Assembly (NCBI RefSeq): GCF_024171645.1
Contig: NZ_JALKAC010000002.1
Location: forward strand, 372,001-436,000
Reading direction: 5' to 3'
DNA from: Flavobacterium sp. HSC-32F16
GTDB lineage: Bacteria > Bacteroidota > Bacteroidia > Flavobacteriales > Flavobacteriaceae
Length of the DNA stretch: 64,000 nt
Below are positions 35,078-46,962 of this stretch, in pieces. The notes beneath the pieces were generated by a model that worked only from the letters and a program-made list of their open reading frames with translations, searched no databases and was not told the DNA's origin. The number at the start of each line of letters is the position of its first letter. Position 1 is the first letter of the stretch. A program made the position numbers and the translations under genes.

Positions 35078-36958
35078 ATGCGAAAAATTATCTTATTGTC
35101 ATTTTTGAGTTTGGGTTTAAACTCGACATTTGCACAAAACGCTCCATATTGGCAGCAACATGCTGACTATAAAATGGAGGTTTCAATGGATGTAAAAAAC
35201 TATCAGTACAAAGGAAAACAAGAGTTGGTTTATACCAATAATTCACCTGATACTTTGAGAAAAGTTTTTTATCATTTGTTTCCAAATGCATTTCAGCCGG
35301 GAAGTGAAATGGATGCACGTCTGCATTTTATCAAAGATCCTGACGGAAGAATGGTCAATAAAGTAAAAGGTGCCGACGGGAAAGAGGTTAAGCAAAGCCG
35401 AATTGAAACTTTAAAACCAAATGAAATAGGTTTTTTAAAAATCTCTGATTTTAAACAAGACGGGGTTTCTGCTCAAACAAGAGTTTCAGGTACTATTTTA
35501 GAAGTGACTTTAGCGAAACCAATTCTGCCAAATTCTAAAACTACTTTTACCTTAGATTTTGATGGTCAGGTTCCGGTTCAGGTTCGTCGTTCTGGAAGAA
35601 ATAATTCTGAAGGTGTAGAACTTTCCATGTCACAATGGTATCCGAAATTAGCCGAATTTGATTTCGAAGGATGGCACGCAGATCCATACATAGCAAGAGA
35701 ATTTCATGGTGTTTGGGGAAATTTTGATGTTAAAATTACAATTGATAAAGATTACACAATTGGAGGTTCTGGATATTTACAAGATAAAAATTCAATTGGA
35801 CATGGTTATGAAGATGCGGGTGTAACAGTTACATATCCTAAAAAAGCAAAAACATTAACCTGGCATTTTATCGCACCAAATGTTCACGATTTTACATGGG
35901 CAGCAGATAAAGAATACACGCATGATATAGTAAAAGGACCCAACGATGTCGATTTGCATTTCTTCTACAAAAACAATCCAAAAACTACAGCAAACTGGAA
36001 ACAGTTAGAACCATTAATGGTAAAAGTTATGGATTATTACAATAATAGAGTAGGACAATATCCGTACAAACAATATTCATTTATTCAAGGCGGAGACGGC
36101 GGAATGGAATATGCAATGTGTACTTTAATGTTAGGAAATGGAACTCTTGAAGGAATTTTAGGAACCGCAACTCACGAATTAGGACACTCTTGGTTTCAGC
36201 ATATTTTAGCTTCAAATGAGTCAAAACATCCTTGGATGGACGAAGGTTTTACAACGTACATCGAAGACAGTGCTTTGAATGAATTAAAAGGAGATAAAAA
36301 AGAAGTAAATCCTTTTACAGGGAATTATAAAGCTTATTACCAATTAGTTAATTCAGGAAAAGAGCAATCACAAACGACTCATGGAGATCGTTATGACGAA
36401 AACCGTCCGTACAGTATTTCATCTTATGTAAAAGGAAGCATCTTTTTATCACAATTAGAATATGTAATTGGAAAAGAAAATGTTGATGCTACTTTAAAGA
36501 GATATTTTAACGATTTTAAATTCAAGCATCCAACTCCAAATGATATTAAAAGAAGTGCAGAAAGAGTTTCTGGTGCTGAATTAGACTGGTATTTAACAGA
36601 TTGGGCACAGACAACCAATACAATAGATTATGGTATAAAAGATGCAGCAGATAATGCAGGAAAAACAACAGTAACTTTAGAAAGAATTGGAAGAATGCCA
36701 ATGCCAATTGACTTAAAAGTAGATTATACAGATGGTACTTCTGAAACTTTCTATATTCCGTTAAGAATGATGAATTTCATTAAACCAAATCCAAATACAA
36801 ATGAAAAAAGAACTGTTTTGGATGACTGGGCCTGGGCACAGCAAAACTATAGTTTTACAATTGACAAAAACAAAACAGCAATCAAAAAAATCACTATCGA
36901 TCCAAGCGGATTAATGGCAGATGTTAAACAAACAAATAATGTTTTTGAAGTGAAATAA
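35078..36958 (+). CDS. M1 family metallopeptidase
   Basis: This zinc aminopeptidase is about 626 residues long. An ORF reaches back to 35036, but the ATG at 35078 starts the signal peptide (MRKIILLSFLSLGLNSTFAQ), and the earlier part overlaps the preceding hairpin. The zinc site is THELGHSW with a downstream Glu in WMDEGFTTYIED, spaced as HExxH-18-E. A GAMEN-like motif is seen in GGMEYAMC. The N-terminal beta domain and C-terminal helical part are normal. It is secreted to the periplasm or surface. Confidence 0.92.
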   Translation: MRKIILLSFLSLGLNSTFAQNAPYWQQHADYKMEVSMDVKNYQYKGKQELVYTNNSPDTLRKVFYHLFPNAFQPGSEMDARLHFIKDPDGRMVNKVKGADGKEVKQSRIETLKPNEIGFLKISDFKQDGVSAQTRVSGTILEVTLAKPILPNSKTTFTLDFDGQVPVQVRRSGRNNSEGVELSMSQWYPKLAEFDFEGWHADPYIAREFHGVWGNFDVKITIDKDYTIGGSGYLQDKNSIGHGYEDAGVTVTYPKKAKTLTWHFIAPNVHDFTWAADKEYTHDIVKGPNDVDLHFFYKNNPKTTANWKQLEPLMVKVMDYYNNRVGQYPYKQYSFIQGGDGGMEYAMCTLMLGNGTLEGILGTATHELGHSWFQHILASNESKHPWMDEGFTTYIEDSALNELKGDKKEVNPFTGNYKAYYQLVNSGKEQSQTTHGDRYDENRPYSISSYVKGSIFLSQLEYVIGKENVDATLKRYFNDFKFKHPTPNDIKRSAERVSGAELDWYLTDWAQTTNTIDYGIKDAADNAGKTTVTLERIGRMPMPIDLKVDYTDGTSETFYIPLRMMNFIKPNPNTNEKRTVLDDWAWAQQNYSFTIDKNKTAIKKITIDPSGLMADVKQTNNVFEVK

Positions 36959-36975
36959 TCTTCATTTATAAAACT

Positions 36976-37017
36976 AAATAAGGGCTGTCTTTTTATTTAA
37001 GACAGCCCTTATTTTTT
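36976..37017 (+). terminator. Rho-independent terminator
   Basis: AAATAAGGGCTGTCTT and its inverse AAGACAGCCCTTATTT form a long stem, followed by T residues. Confidence 0.9.
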
Positions 37018-37181
37018 AAAGTATCAGAGAGAAAATATTTATAGATAATATGTTTTTTTTGTTTAAAACACCTTTGTATCGGTGAAATATACTGCTCCGC
37101 TGGAGCTTTTCTTTTATCCTTGATTTTGTTTGCCGTAAATATTCTGTTCAGTTGGAGTAAACGATATGAAATATCAACATT

Positions 37182-38120
37182 TTAACTCAAATGCTCAATC
37201 ATATCTTTTGTCATAGATTCCAAATCAAATTTATGACTCCATCCCCAGTCTTCTCTTGCAGATGAATCATCAATACTTGCCGGCCAGCTGTCCGCAATTT
37301 TCTGACGGAAATCTGGATTATAAGTGATTTCAAAATCCGGAATATGTTTTTTGATTTCGGCAGCAATTTCAGTTGGAGTAAAACTCATTGCCGCTAAATT
37401 ATAAGAGGAATGTATCTTAACTTGCTCAGCAGGCGCTTTCATAATGTTAATAGTCGCGTCGATTGCATCATCCATATACATCATTGGCATTTTGGTTTCA
37501 GATGATAAAAAGCATTCGTATTTTTTATCAGCGATAGCTTTGTAGAAAATATCAACTGCATAATCTGTAGTACCGCCGCCCGGAGGAGTAGACCAGCTTA
37601 TTAAACCCGGATACCGAATGCTGCGAACATCAACACCATAAATATTATGGTAATACTCACACCATCTTTCTCCAGCCTGCTTGCTGATTCCGTAAACCGT
37701 AGAAGGCTCCATAATGGTATATTGAGGCGTGTTTTCTTTTGGAGTTGTAGGTCCAAAAACCGCAATACTTGACGGCCAGAAAACTTTTTGGATTTTTTTG
37801 GCTTTAGCCAGATTCAAAACATGAAAAAGGGAATTCATATTCAAGTCCCATGCAAATGCCGGATTTTTTTCAGCAGTTGCAGATAAAAGTGCTGCCATCA
37901 AATAGATATCAGTAATTTTATGAACTTCAACAAGATGCTCAATCTGATTAAAATCTAAAGCATTAATAACTTCAAAAGGTCCAGAATTAACAACGTCTGT
38001 ATTTAACTTTCGAATATCAGATGCAATTACATTTTCGGTTCCGTATAATTTACGAAGTTTTTGAGTCAGCTCAGTGCCAATCTGCCCACAGGCACCAATG
38101 ATTAATATTTTTGGATTCAT
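37182..38120 (-). CDS. tdh: L-threonine 3-dehydrogenase, short-chain (GalE-like) type
   Basis: This NAD-dependent enzyme oxidises L-threonine to 2-amino-3-oxobutyrate. The extended short-chain dehydrogenase fold is 312 residues. GACGQIG at residues 9-15 binds NAD. WPSSIAVFG holds the catalytic Ser/Thr region and YGISKQAGE the Tyr-Lys pair. RYPGLISWSTPPGGGTTDYAV is a hallmark of the SDR-type threonine dehydrogenases. The same enzyme type was characterised from Flavobacterium. A -7-like TATATTTG (complement of 38143-38150) lies upstream. The partner 2-amino-3-ketobutyrate ligase is not in this window. Confidence 0.88.
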   Translation of the reverse strand: MNPKILIIGACGQIGTELTQKLRKLYGTENVIASDIRKLNTDVVNSGPFEVINALDFNQIEHLVEVHKITDIYLMAALLSATAEKNPAFAWDLNMNSLFHVLNLAKAKKIQKVFWPSSIAVFGPTTPKENTPQYTIMEPSTVYGISKQAGERWCEYYHNIYGVDVRSIRYPGLISWSTPPGGGTTDYAVDIFYKAIADKKYECFLSSETKMPMMYMDDAIDATINIMKAPAEQVKIHSSYNLAAMSFTPTEIAAEIKKHIPDFEITYNPDFRQKIADSWPASIDDSSAREDWGWSHKFDLESMTKDMIEHLS

Positions 38121-38262
38121 TTTTGTTTAGATTTTAGTCTTGCAAATATAACGTTTTCGCAAATATCAGCGTTTTTTCTAACATAAATTTATAAAATTAA
38201 CAACGATAAAGATTCTTTTTTGGATTATTCTCTATTCAAAATAGTATGCAAGATTAGGTTTA

Positions 38263-38330
38263 GCCACAGATTAAAATGATTTAATTAATTTAAAGAAAAA
38301 TAATCCCTTTAATCTGTGGAATCTGTGGCA
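38263..38330. repeat. intergenic palindromic repeat
   Basis: GCCACAGATTAAA and TTTAATCTGTGG form arms around an AT-rich spacer, followed by an extra ATCTGTGGC. It belongs to the family seen at 9993-10151 and 42395-42528. Confidence 0.75.
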
Positions 38331-38395
38331 AAAAATAATATGAATTTTAAAAGTTTCTTGGCATAAACACAATTCGTAATTGTAAATTTACTTTG

Positions 38396-38403
38396 TAACT
38401 TTG
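38396..38403 (+). promoter_or_regulatory. -7 element of lipoprotein-mfd operon
   Basis: TAACTTTG matches the Bacteroidota TAnnTTTG consensus, about 20 bases before the ATG. Confidence 0.5.
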
Positions 38404-38422
38404 CAGTCTAACATTTTATCAA

Positions 38423-39031
38423 ATGAAATACAAAATAGCGTTGTTTTTAATCTTAATTTTTGCACTTCAATCATGTCAAAATGAGAATGAAAAACGTCTT
38501 GCTGAAAATGCGAAAGAAGCTAAAAAGAAAGAAAAGATATTTAACAATATAAATAAAGCCTGGATTTTTATTGATGAACCTATAAATGAGGTTTCAGAAC
38601 AAAACATAAAAACCTGGACGGAATGGCGCGATTTTATAAAAGAAATTGGAGATAAACCCAGAAAGACAATTGGAGCATTTCAGAAAAAATCTACTGCAAT
38701 TTCAAAAAAGGCGATGGCTTTAAGTACAAGTATTCCAAACGAATTTAATCAGCCGGCAATTAAAAGCCGAATTTCAGTTTTGATTACCAAAGTTAAAATG
38801 ATGGATTTATTTATTCACTTAAATCAAATTCCAGATGATAAAGTCGCTTTTTTAATTGGTGAAATCAATAAAGAATTAGTTGCTCTGGAAAGGCAGATGG
38901 ATAAAATTGTAGAGAGAAGCAAAGTTCCAAAAGAACAAGGAGAAGAAGACTTTCTTAAAATGTTAGATACAACGCGTGCCATTCCAAACGCATCAGTACC
39001 AATAGACCCAAATTTAGCTAAAGTTGAGTAA
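38423..39031 (+). CDS. lipoprotein of unknown function, coupled to mfd
   Basis: This is a 202-residue lipoprotein with signal LILIFALQSCQNE (Cys18). The mature part is mostly helical and lysine-rich near the start, with a four-helix-like pattern. It has no recognised domain. Its last codons overlap the start of mfd by eight bases, which implies translational coupling. An envelope lipoprotein joined to a DNA repair translocase gene is unexpected, and there may be no functional link. Confidence 0.7.
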   Translation: MKYKIALFLILIFALQSCQNENEKRLAENAKEAKKKEKIFNNINKAWIFIDEPINEVSEQNIKTWTEWRDFIKEIGDKPRKTIGAFQKKSTAISKKAMALSTSIPNEFNQPAIKSRISVLITKVKMMDLFIHLNQIPDDKVAFLIGEINKELVALERQMDKIVERSKVPKEQGEEDFLKMLDTTRAIPNASVPIDPNLAKVE

Positions 39032-42000
39032 AAACGCTTTATATACTACGTATGACAATCTGCCAAAAGCACAGCAGATTGCCACAAATTTACTGGAAGG
39101 GAATCAGATAAAAATGCACCTTAGCGGATTGCTAGGTTCTGCCGTTTCATTTGTGATCCGCTCTGTTTTTAAGAAAACCGAACTGCCTTTTTTGATTGTT
39201 TTAGACAACAAAGAAGAGGCCGCGTATTACCTAAACGATCTGGAACAAATGATTGGCGAGCAGGATGTTTTGTTTTATCCCGCCTCATTTCGTCGTCCGT
39301 ATCAAGTTGATGAAACAGACAATGCCAATGTTTTGCTTCGCGCTGAGGTTTTAAACCGAATAAATTCAAGAAAAAAACCAGCGATAATTGTTACCTATCC
39401 AGAAGCACTTTTCGAGAAAGTTGTTACGCGCCAGCAATTAGATAAAAACACTTTAAAAGTTTCTTTAAACGATAAGATTTCGATCGATTTTATCAACGAA
39501 GTTTTGTTTGAATACGAATTTAAAAGAGTCGATTTTATTACAGAACCAGGAGAATTTTCGGTTCGTGGAGGAATCGTCGATGTATTTTCATTTTCAAACG
39601 ATCATCCGTATCGAATAGAATTCTTCGGAAATGAAGTAGACAGCATCAGAAGTTTTGATGTTGAAACGCAGTTATCTGTAGAAACTCATAAAAAAATTAC
39701 GATTATCCCGAATGTCGAAAACAAGATATTTCAGGAAAACCGTGAAAGCTTTTTAGATTATATTGCCGAGAAAACGGTACTCTTCATTCAAAATACTGAC
39801 GGACTTTTTAGTCAGTTAGACAAACAATTTGCAAGAGCAGAAGAAGCTTTTGGGAAACTTTCGAAAGAAATAAAACACGCCGAACCGGAGCAGTTATTCT
39901 TAAATCAGGCTTCTTTTATCAAACGAGCTTTAGATTTTTCGATTGTTGAATTGGCTTCAAAACCAATTTTCAAAACGACTAAAAAATTTGAATTTCATAT
40001 TCAGCCTCAGCCCTCTTTCAATAAACAATTTGATTTACTGCTGAATAATCTGAGCGACAATCATTTTAACGGATACAAGAATTATTTATTCTGTTCGAAT
40101 GAAACGCAGGCAAAACGTTTTCATGATATTTTTGAATCTTTAGATGAAGCCAATTCTGAGAATATCAGAAAGCAGTATAATACTATTGTACTGCCTTTAT
40201 ATCAAGGTTTTATTGACGAAGAAAATCAAATAACGGCTTATACCGATCACCAGATTTTTGAACGTTATCATAAATTCAACATTAAAAACGGATATTCTAA
40301 AAAACAGAATATTACTTTAAAAGAATTAACCGCACTTTCGGTTGGCGATTATGTAACGCACATTGATCACGGAATTGGAAAGTTTGGCGGATTGCAGAAA
40401 ATTCAGGTGGAAGGCAAAACGCAAGAAGCTATAAAACTGGTTTATGCCGATAATGATATTGTTTATGTAAGCATTCATTCGCTTCATAAAATTTCCAAAT
40501 ACAACGGAAAAGACGGAACGCCTCCAAAAATCTATAAGTTAGGATCGAACGCCTGGAAAATTTTAAAACAAAAAACCAAAGCGCGCGTCAAACATATTGC
40601 ATTCAATTTAATTCAATTGTATGCCAAACGACGTTTAGAAAAAGGTTTCCAATTTGCGCCTGATAGTTACCTTCAAAACGAATTAGAAAGTTCATTTATT
40701 TATGAAGATACACCAGACCAAACTAAATCGACGCAAGAAGTAAAAGCGGATATGGAAAGCGATCGCCCTATGGATCGTTTGGTTTGCGGCGACGTTGGTT
40801 TCGGAAAAACGGAAGTTGCCATTCGTGCTGCTTTTAAAGCCGTTGATAATAGCAAGCAAGTTGCGGTTTTAGTTCCAACGACTATTTTAGCTTATCAGCA
40901 TTATAGAACTTTTACAGAAAGATTAAAAGATATGCCCGTTTCTGTTGGTTACTTAAACCGATTTAGAACGGCAAAACAAAAAACGCAAACCTTAAAAGAT
41001 TTAGCCGAAGGAAAACTCGATATTGTAATCGGGACGCATCAATTGGTAAACAAAAATGTAGTTTTTAAAGACTTAGGTTTATTGATTGTCGATGAAGAAC
41101 AAAAGTTTGGAGTTAACGTAAAAGATAAACTCAAAACCATTGCGGCGAATGTTGATACGCTGACCTTAACGGCAACGCCAATTCCGAGAACGCTTCAGTT
41201 TTCTTTAATGGCGGCGCGAGATTTATCTGTAATTACAACGCCTCCGCCAAATAGATATCCGATTGAAACAAATGTGGTTGGTTTTAATGAAGAAATAATT
41301 CGTGATGCGATTTCGTATGAAATTCAGCGTAACGGACAGGTTTTCTTTATCAATAACCGAATCGAAAATATCAAAGAAGTAGCAGGAATGATTCAGCGTT
41401 TGGTTCCAAATGCAAGAGTCGGAATTGGTCACGGACAAATGGACGGCGCAAAACTAGAAGAATTGATGCTAGGTTTTATGAATGGAGATTTTGATGTTTT
41501 AGTCGCAACAACCATTATCGAAAGTGGTTTGGACGTTCCAAATGCCAACACAATTTTCATTAACAACGCCAATAATTTCGGATTATCAGACTTACATCAA
41601 ATGCGCGGTAGAGTAGGACGAAGCAACAAAAAAGCGTTCTGTTACTTCATCTGTCCGCCATATTCATCGATGACCGAAGATGCGAGAAAACGTATTCAGG
41701 CATTGGAACAATTCAGTGAATTGGGAAGCGGTTTCAATATTGCGATGAAAGATCTTGAAATTCGCGGTGCCGGAGATTTATTAGGCGGTGAACAAAGTGG
41801 TTTCATTAATGAAATTGGTTTTGATACGTACCAAAAAATCATGAACGAAGCGATCGAGGAATTGAAAGAAAACGAATTCAAAGATTTATATCCGGAAGAA
41901 AATAATATCGATACAAAAGAATACGTAAAAGACATTCAAATCGATGCTGATTTTGAGCTTTTATTTCCAGATGAATATATCAATAACGTTTCGGAACGTT

Positions 42001-42389
42001 TGGTTTTATACAACGAATTAGGCGCTATAAAAGATGAAGCCGGTTTACAGGAATTCGAAAGAAAACTTATTGACCGTTTCGGGCCATTGCCAAAACAAGC
42101 GATTTCATTATTAAACAGCATCAGAATAAAATGGATTGCAACCAAAGTTGGAATCGAGAAATTGGTTTTGAAACAAGGCAAAATGATTGGTTATTTTGTA
42201 TCCGATCAACAATCAGATTATTATCAATCGGTGAAGTTTAGAAATGTTTTGAATTTTGTTCAAAAACATAACTCGCTCTGTAAAATGAAAGAAAAACAAA
42301 CCATAAACGGATTACGTTTGTTATTGACTTTTGAAAATGTGAAGTCGATAAAACGGGCGCTGGAGTTGATGGAGTTGTTTGAGGAGTAA
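39024..42389 (+). CDS. mfd: transcription-repair coupling factor Mfd
   Basis: This is the DNA translocase that removes stalled RNA polymerase and recruits the UvrA repair complex. Its 1,121 residues include the UvrB-homology region (FYPASFRRPYQVDE near 82), the RNA polymerase-interacting CarD-like domain (VGDYVTHIDHGIGKFGG near 444) and the helicase core. Walker A is GDVGFGKTE near 589, with DEEQKFG as motif II and SGLDVPNANTIFI and QMRGRVGRSNK in domain 2. The start is TTG: an in-frame stop just upstream leaves no other choice. The gene overlaps the preceding lipoprotein stop. Confidence 0.97.
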   Translation: MSKNALYTTYDNLPKAQQIATNLLEGNQIKMHLSGLLGSAVSFVIRSVFKKTELPFLIVLDNKEEAAYYLNDLEQMIGEQDVLFYPASFRRPYQVDETDNANVLLRAEVLNRINSRKKPAIIVTYPEALFEKVVTRQQLDKNTLKVSLNDKISIDFINEVLFEYEFKRVDFITEPGEFSVRGGIVDVFSFSNDHPYRIEFFGNEVDSIRSFDVETQLSVETHKKITIIPNVENKIFQENRESFLDYIAEKTVLFIQNTDGLFSQLDKQFARAEEAFGKLSKEIKHAEPEQLFLNQASFIKRALDFSIVELASKPIFKTTKKFEFHIQPQPSFNKQFDLLLNNLSDNHFNGYKNYLFCSNETQAKRFHDIFESLDEANSENIRKQYNTIVLPLYQGFIDEENQITAYTDHQIFERYHKFNIKNGYSKKQNITLKELTALSVGDYVTHIDHGIGKFGGLQKIQVEGKTQEAIKLVYADNDIVYVSIHSLHKISKYNGKDGTPPKIYKLGSNAWKILKQKTKARVKHIAFNLIQLYAKRRLEKGFQFAPDSYLQNELESSFIYEDTPDQTKSTQEVKADMESDRPMDRLVCGDVGFGKTEVAIRAAFKAVDNSKQVAVLVPTTILAYQHYRTFTERLKDMPVSVGYLNRFRTAKQKTQTLKDLAEGKLDIVIGTHQLVNKNVVFKDLGLLIVDEEQKFGVNVKDKLKTIAANVDTLTLTATPIPRTLQFSLMAARDLSVITTPPPNRYPIETNVVGFNEEIIRDAISYEIQRNGQVFFINNRIENIKEVAGMIQRLVPNARVGIGHGQMDGAKLEELMLGFMNGDFDVLVATTIIESGLDVPNANTIFINNANNFGLSDLHQMRGRVGRSNKKAFCYFICPPYSSMTEDARKRIQALEQFSELGSGFNIAMKDLEIRGAGDLLGGEQSGFINEIGFDTYQKIMNEAIEELKENEFKDLYPEENNIDTKEYVKDIQIDADFELLFPDEYINNVSERLVLYNELGAIKDEAGLQEFERKLIDRFGPLPKQAISLLNSIRIKWIATKVGIEKLVLKQGKMIGYFVSDQQSDYYQSVKFRNVLNFVQKHNSLCKMKEKQTINGLRLLLTFENVKSIKRALELMELFEE

Positions 42390-42394
42390 AGTTT

Positions 42395-42528
42395 ACCACT
42401 AATTACACTAATTTTTATTGCCACAGATTAAAAGGATTATTAAGATTAAAAAAAATCATTTAAATCCTTTTAATCTGTGGCAATAATTCTTTAAAATAAA
42501 TTCGTATTAATTTGTGTAATTCGTGGCA
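42395..42528. repeat. nested intergenic palindromic repeat
   Basis: The inner arms are GCCACAGATTAAAAGGATTA and TCCTTTTAATCTGTGGC. The outer arms are CCACTAATTACACTAATTT and the related TTAATTTGTGTAATTCGTGG. It is the same family as at 9993-10151 and 38263-38330. Confidence 0.8.
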
Positions 42529-42627
42529 AACACAATAAAAAAAATTAAGTTTTCTTTATCTTTTATTTAAGAAATATCTTAGAACTAAAAAGTTTTCTTT
42601 GACCAAAATTTTCAAAGCCAACTTTAT

Positions 42628-43182
42628 ATGCAGAATCAATTCATTCTTCTCTTTTTCTTTTTTGGATTAAGTTCAATTTTTGCTCAGGAAAAAATAGAAA
42701 TCATATCAAAAGATACGCTTACATCAGAACCTATTGATCCGCTTCGTCCGGCAAAAGCAGCTTTTTATTCAGCAATCCTCCCAGGATTAGGACAAGTCTA
42801 TAATAAAAAATACTGGAAAGTTCCATTAGTATACGGAGCAATTGGCACAAGTGCTTATTTGTATATTGATAATCAAAAGAAATATAATCTGTATAGGGAC
42901 GAATATAAAAACAGACTGGCAGGAAATCCAAGTGAAACGCCAAGCCTGGCTAGATTAGATGACAGCAGATTAATTGCTGCTCAAAAAGTATTTCAAAGAA
43001 ACCGCGATTTATCTGCATTATTTATGGTTGGTTTTTATATTCTAAATATTGTCGATGCCAATATCGATGCTGCGTTATCACAATTTAATGTAGATGAAAA
43101 ACTGGCTTTTAAACCTGCTCTTATAAAAAACGATATCACATTAAACAGTAATTTTGGGATTGCTTTGAATTATTCGTTTTAA
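42628..43182 (+). CDS. DUF5683 family protein
   Basis: This is a 184-residue secreted or envelope protein. The signal peptide ends at SSIFAQ. The DUF5683 core is AAFYSAILPGLGQVYNKKYWK at about residues 45-65, with hydrophobic segments (PLVYGAIGTSAYLYI and ALFMVGFYILNIVDANIDA) that may be membrane helices. Bacteroidota carry this domain in envelope proteins of unknown function. It follows mfd after a palindromic repeat. Confidence 0.85.
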   Translation: MQNQFILLFFFFGLSSIFAQEKIEIISKDTLTSEPIDPLRPAKAAFYSAILPGLGQVYNKKYWKVPLVYGAIGTSAYLYIDNQKKYNLYRDEYKNRLAGNPSETPSLARLDDSRLIAAQKVFQRNRDLSALFMVGFYILNIVDANIDAALSQFNVDEKLAFKPALIKNDITLNSNFGIALNYSF

Positions 43183-43187
43183 AATCT

Positions 43188-43235
43188 AACCAAGAAAGAC
43201 GTATGATATTGTCATATATCTTTCTTGGTTTTATA
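43188..43235. terminator. bidirectional terminator between convergent genes
   Basis: AACCAAGAAAGA and TCTTTCTTGGTT form a stem, with an inner ATGATA/TCATAT stretch, followed by TTTAT. It lies between the convergent DUF5683 and IPT/TIG lipoprotein genes. Confidence 0.75.
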
Positions 43236-43247
43236 ATTAGTATGAGA

Positions 43248-44555
43248 TTATTCTAGTTTTAGATAATGTAAACCTTTATTTCCAGAAACAATAATTTTTG
43301 TTTTAGAGAAAGATATGTTGTTTATAACAGATCCAGCTGGTAATTCCAATTCTAATTCCCACGTAAGTCCAGAATCTTTAGTCACAAATATTTTATCTCC
43401 AGATTGTATATACCATTGAGTTTCTGTTCTAAGAAATATATTGGATACATCTGTTTTTATTGAAGTCCATGTTTTAGTCACATCTGTAGACATTAATAAT
43501 GTTTTATTATAATAGTCTACGGATAAAATTTTATTAATATTAACGAACTTATAACCAGATTTATTTCCATCTGCATTAGAAATAGAATCTTTGACAACCC
43601 AATTACTGTATCCTGTTTCAGATTCCATAACAATATTTTTAAGAGTAGAACCATATTTTACAAAATCATAAATTTTACCTAATTGATAGAATTTTCCATT
43701 AGATGATGACTTCCCAAAAGCATGAACAGCTAATCTTGTAGTGAAAACATTTGTTTTATTTATTTTTGCAAAATCTGGAGCTTCATTTTTAATAATTGTT
43801 GCACCATTATCCTTTGTAAAAATATGAGCACCAAAGCTTGAATAAAGGAGGCATCCATCATTGTTTAAAGATCCTATCATTAAACGAGTGGAAACTGGGT
43901 TGAAATTATTATCGATATTAATTTTATTACTTGTATTGAAACTATCATTGCTAAAAAAGGCTTCAGTTGCAGTAACGAAAACACCTGTTTTTTCATCATA
44001 CATTTGAAATGATGCCATTTCATTAGTAGCGGGATTTAATGTAGTTTGTATAAAGCCAGAAGATTTAGGTGCTAATTTTACGGGATTACTCCAATTAACT
44101 AATGAAAAGATAGTCTGACTATTGTCAAAAACTGTAGAATTAGCGATAGTTGCATCGCCTAAAACAGTTAATTTATTCCAGCCTTTTGCTAAAACAAAAA
44201 AGTTTAGAGGAACACTATTAACTTTGTCGATTTGTATCCTTATTGTATTTGTTCCAGTCTTAACATTAGGGCTAATTAATAAAATTTTGGTATTTGTAAT
44301 TTCATTTGGAACTACTTCTGTTTGATTGATGAAAACTTTCGTTGGATAATCTTTATTAACAAAATTAGTTCCTTTAAGTTCTAGATTTTCTCCATTTATT
44401 ACAAAATCAGAAGTAAGTTCTGTAATTGTAATAGGAAGTGGCTCTTTTATTTCTGGTAGAACAGGATTTTCAGTATTTCCAGAATCATCATTAGAACAGG
44501 AAACAAATAATCCTCCGACTAAGAGAATAGTAATTAATAGTAATTTTCTTTTCAT
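43248..44555 (-). CDS. IPT/TIG-domain lipoprotein with beta-propeller-like C-terminus
   Basis: This is a 435-residue lipoprotein with signal LLVGGLFVSCSND (Cys20). An IPT/TIG immunoglobulin-like domain covers about residues 40-120 (GENLELKGTNFVNKDYPTKVFINQTEV). The remainder has repeated short strands with Asp-box-like segments (FTKDNGATI, VTKDSGLTWELEL), which suggests a beta-propeller of the sialidase/BNR type. It is probably surface-exposed. It lies downstream of the starch locus but beyond a terminator, so it is a separate unit. Confidence 0.7.
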   Translation of the reverse strand: MKRKLLLITILLVGGLFVSCSNDDSGNTENPVLPEIKEPLPITITELTSDFVINGENLELKGTNFVNKDYPTKVFINQTEVVPNEITNTKILLISPNVKTGTNTIRIQIDKVNSVPLNFFVLAKGWNKLTVLGDATIANSTVFDNSQTIFSLVNWSNPVKLAPKSSGFIQTTLNPATNEMASFQMYDEKTGVFVTATEAFFSNDSFNTSNKINIDNNFNPVSTRLMIGSLNNDGCLLYSSFGAHIFTKDNGATIIKNEAPDFAKINKTNVFTTRLAVHAFGKSSSNGKFYQLGKIYDFVKYGSTLKNIVMESETGYSNWVVKDSISNADGNKSGYKFVNINKILSVDYYNKTLLMSTDVTKTWTSIKTDVSNIFLRTETQWYIQSGDKIFVTKDSGLTWELELELPAGSVINNISFSKTKIIVSGNKGLHYLKLE

Positions 44556-44644
44556 TATATATGAGATTAGATTTGTTGTGTAAAAAAATGGAATTATATA
44601 ATGTAATCAATACGGGAAACCTCATTTATAGATTTTTTATATAA

Positions 44645-44675
44645 AAAAAGCGAAGGAAATTTTCCTTCGCTTTTT
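44645..44675 (-). terminator. terminator of the starch utilization operon
   Basis: The stem AAAAAGCGAAGGAAA / TTTCCTTCGCTTTTT is followed, on the minus strand, by further T residues. It lies about 60 bases after the GH97 stop. Confidence 0.9.
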
Positions 44676-44733
44676 AAATTATGAGGTTTAATTGCAATTA
44701 ACTGTTTATCAGTATATCATTTTGGTAATAAAA

Positions 44734-46935
<2,202 letters not shown>

Positions 46936-46962
46936 CTAATTCTATTTAAACCTGCATTGGTA

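Larger units (their letters stand above)
38121..38422. other. intergenic region with palindromic repeat
   Basis: No gene is seen. It holds the divergent promoter regions of tdh and of the lipoprotein-mfd operon, with a GCCACAGATT palindrome at 38263-38330. Confidence 0.5.
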
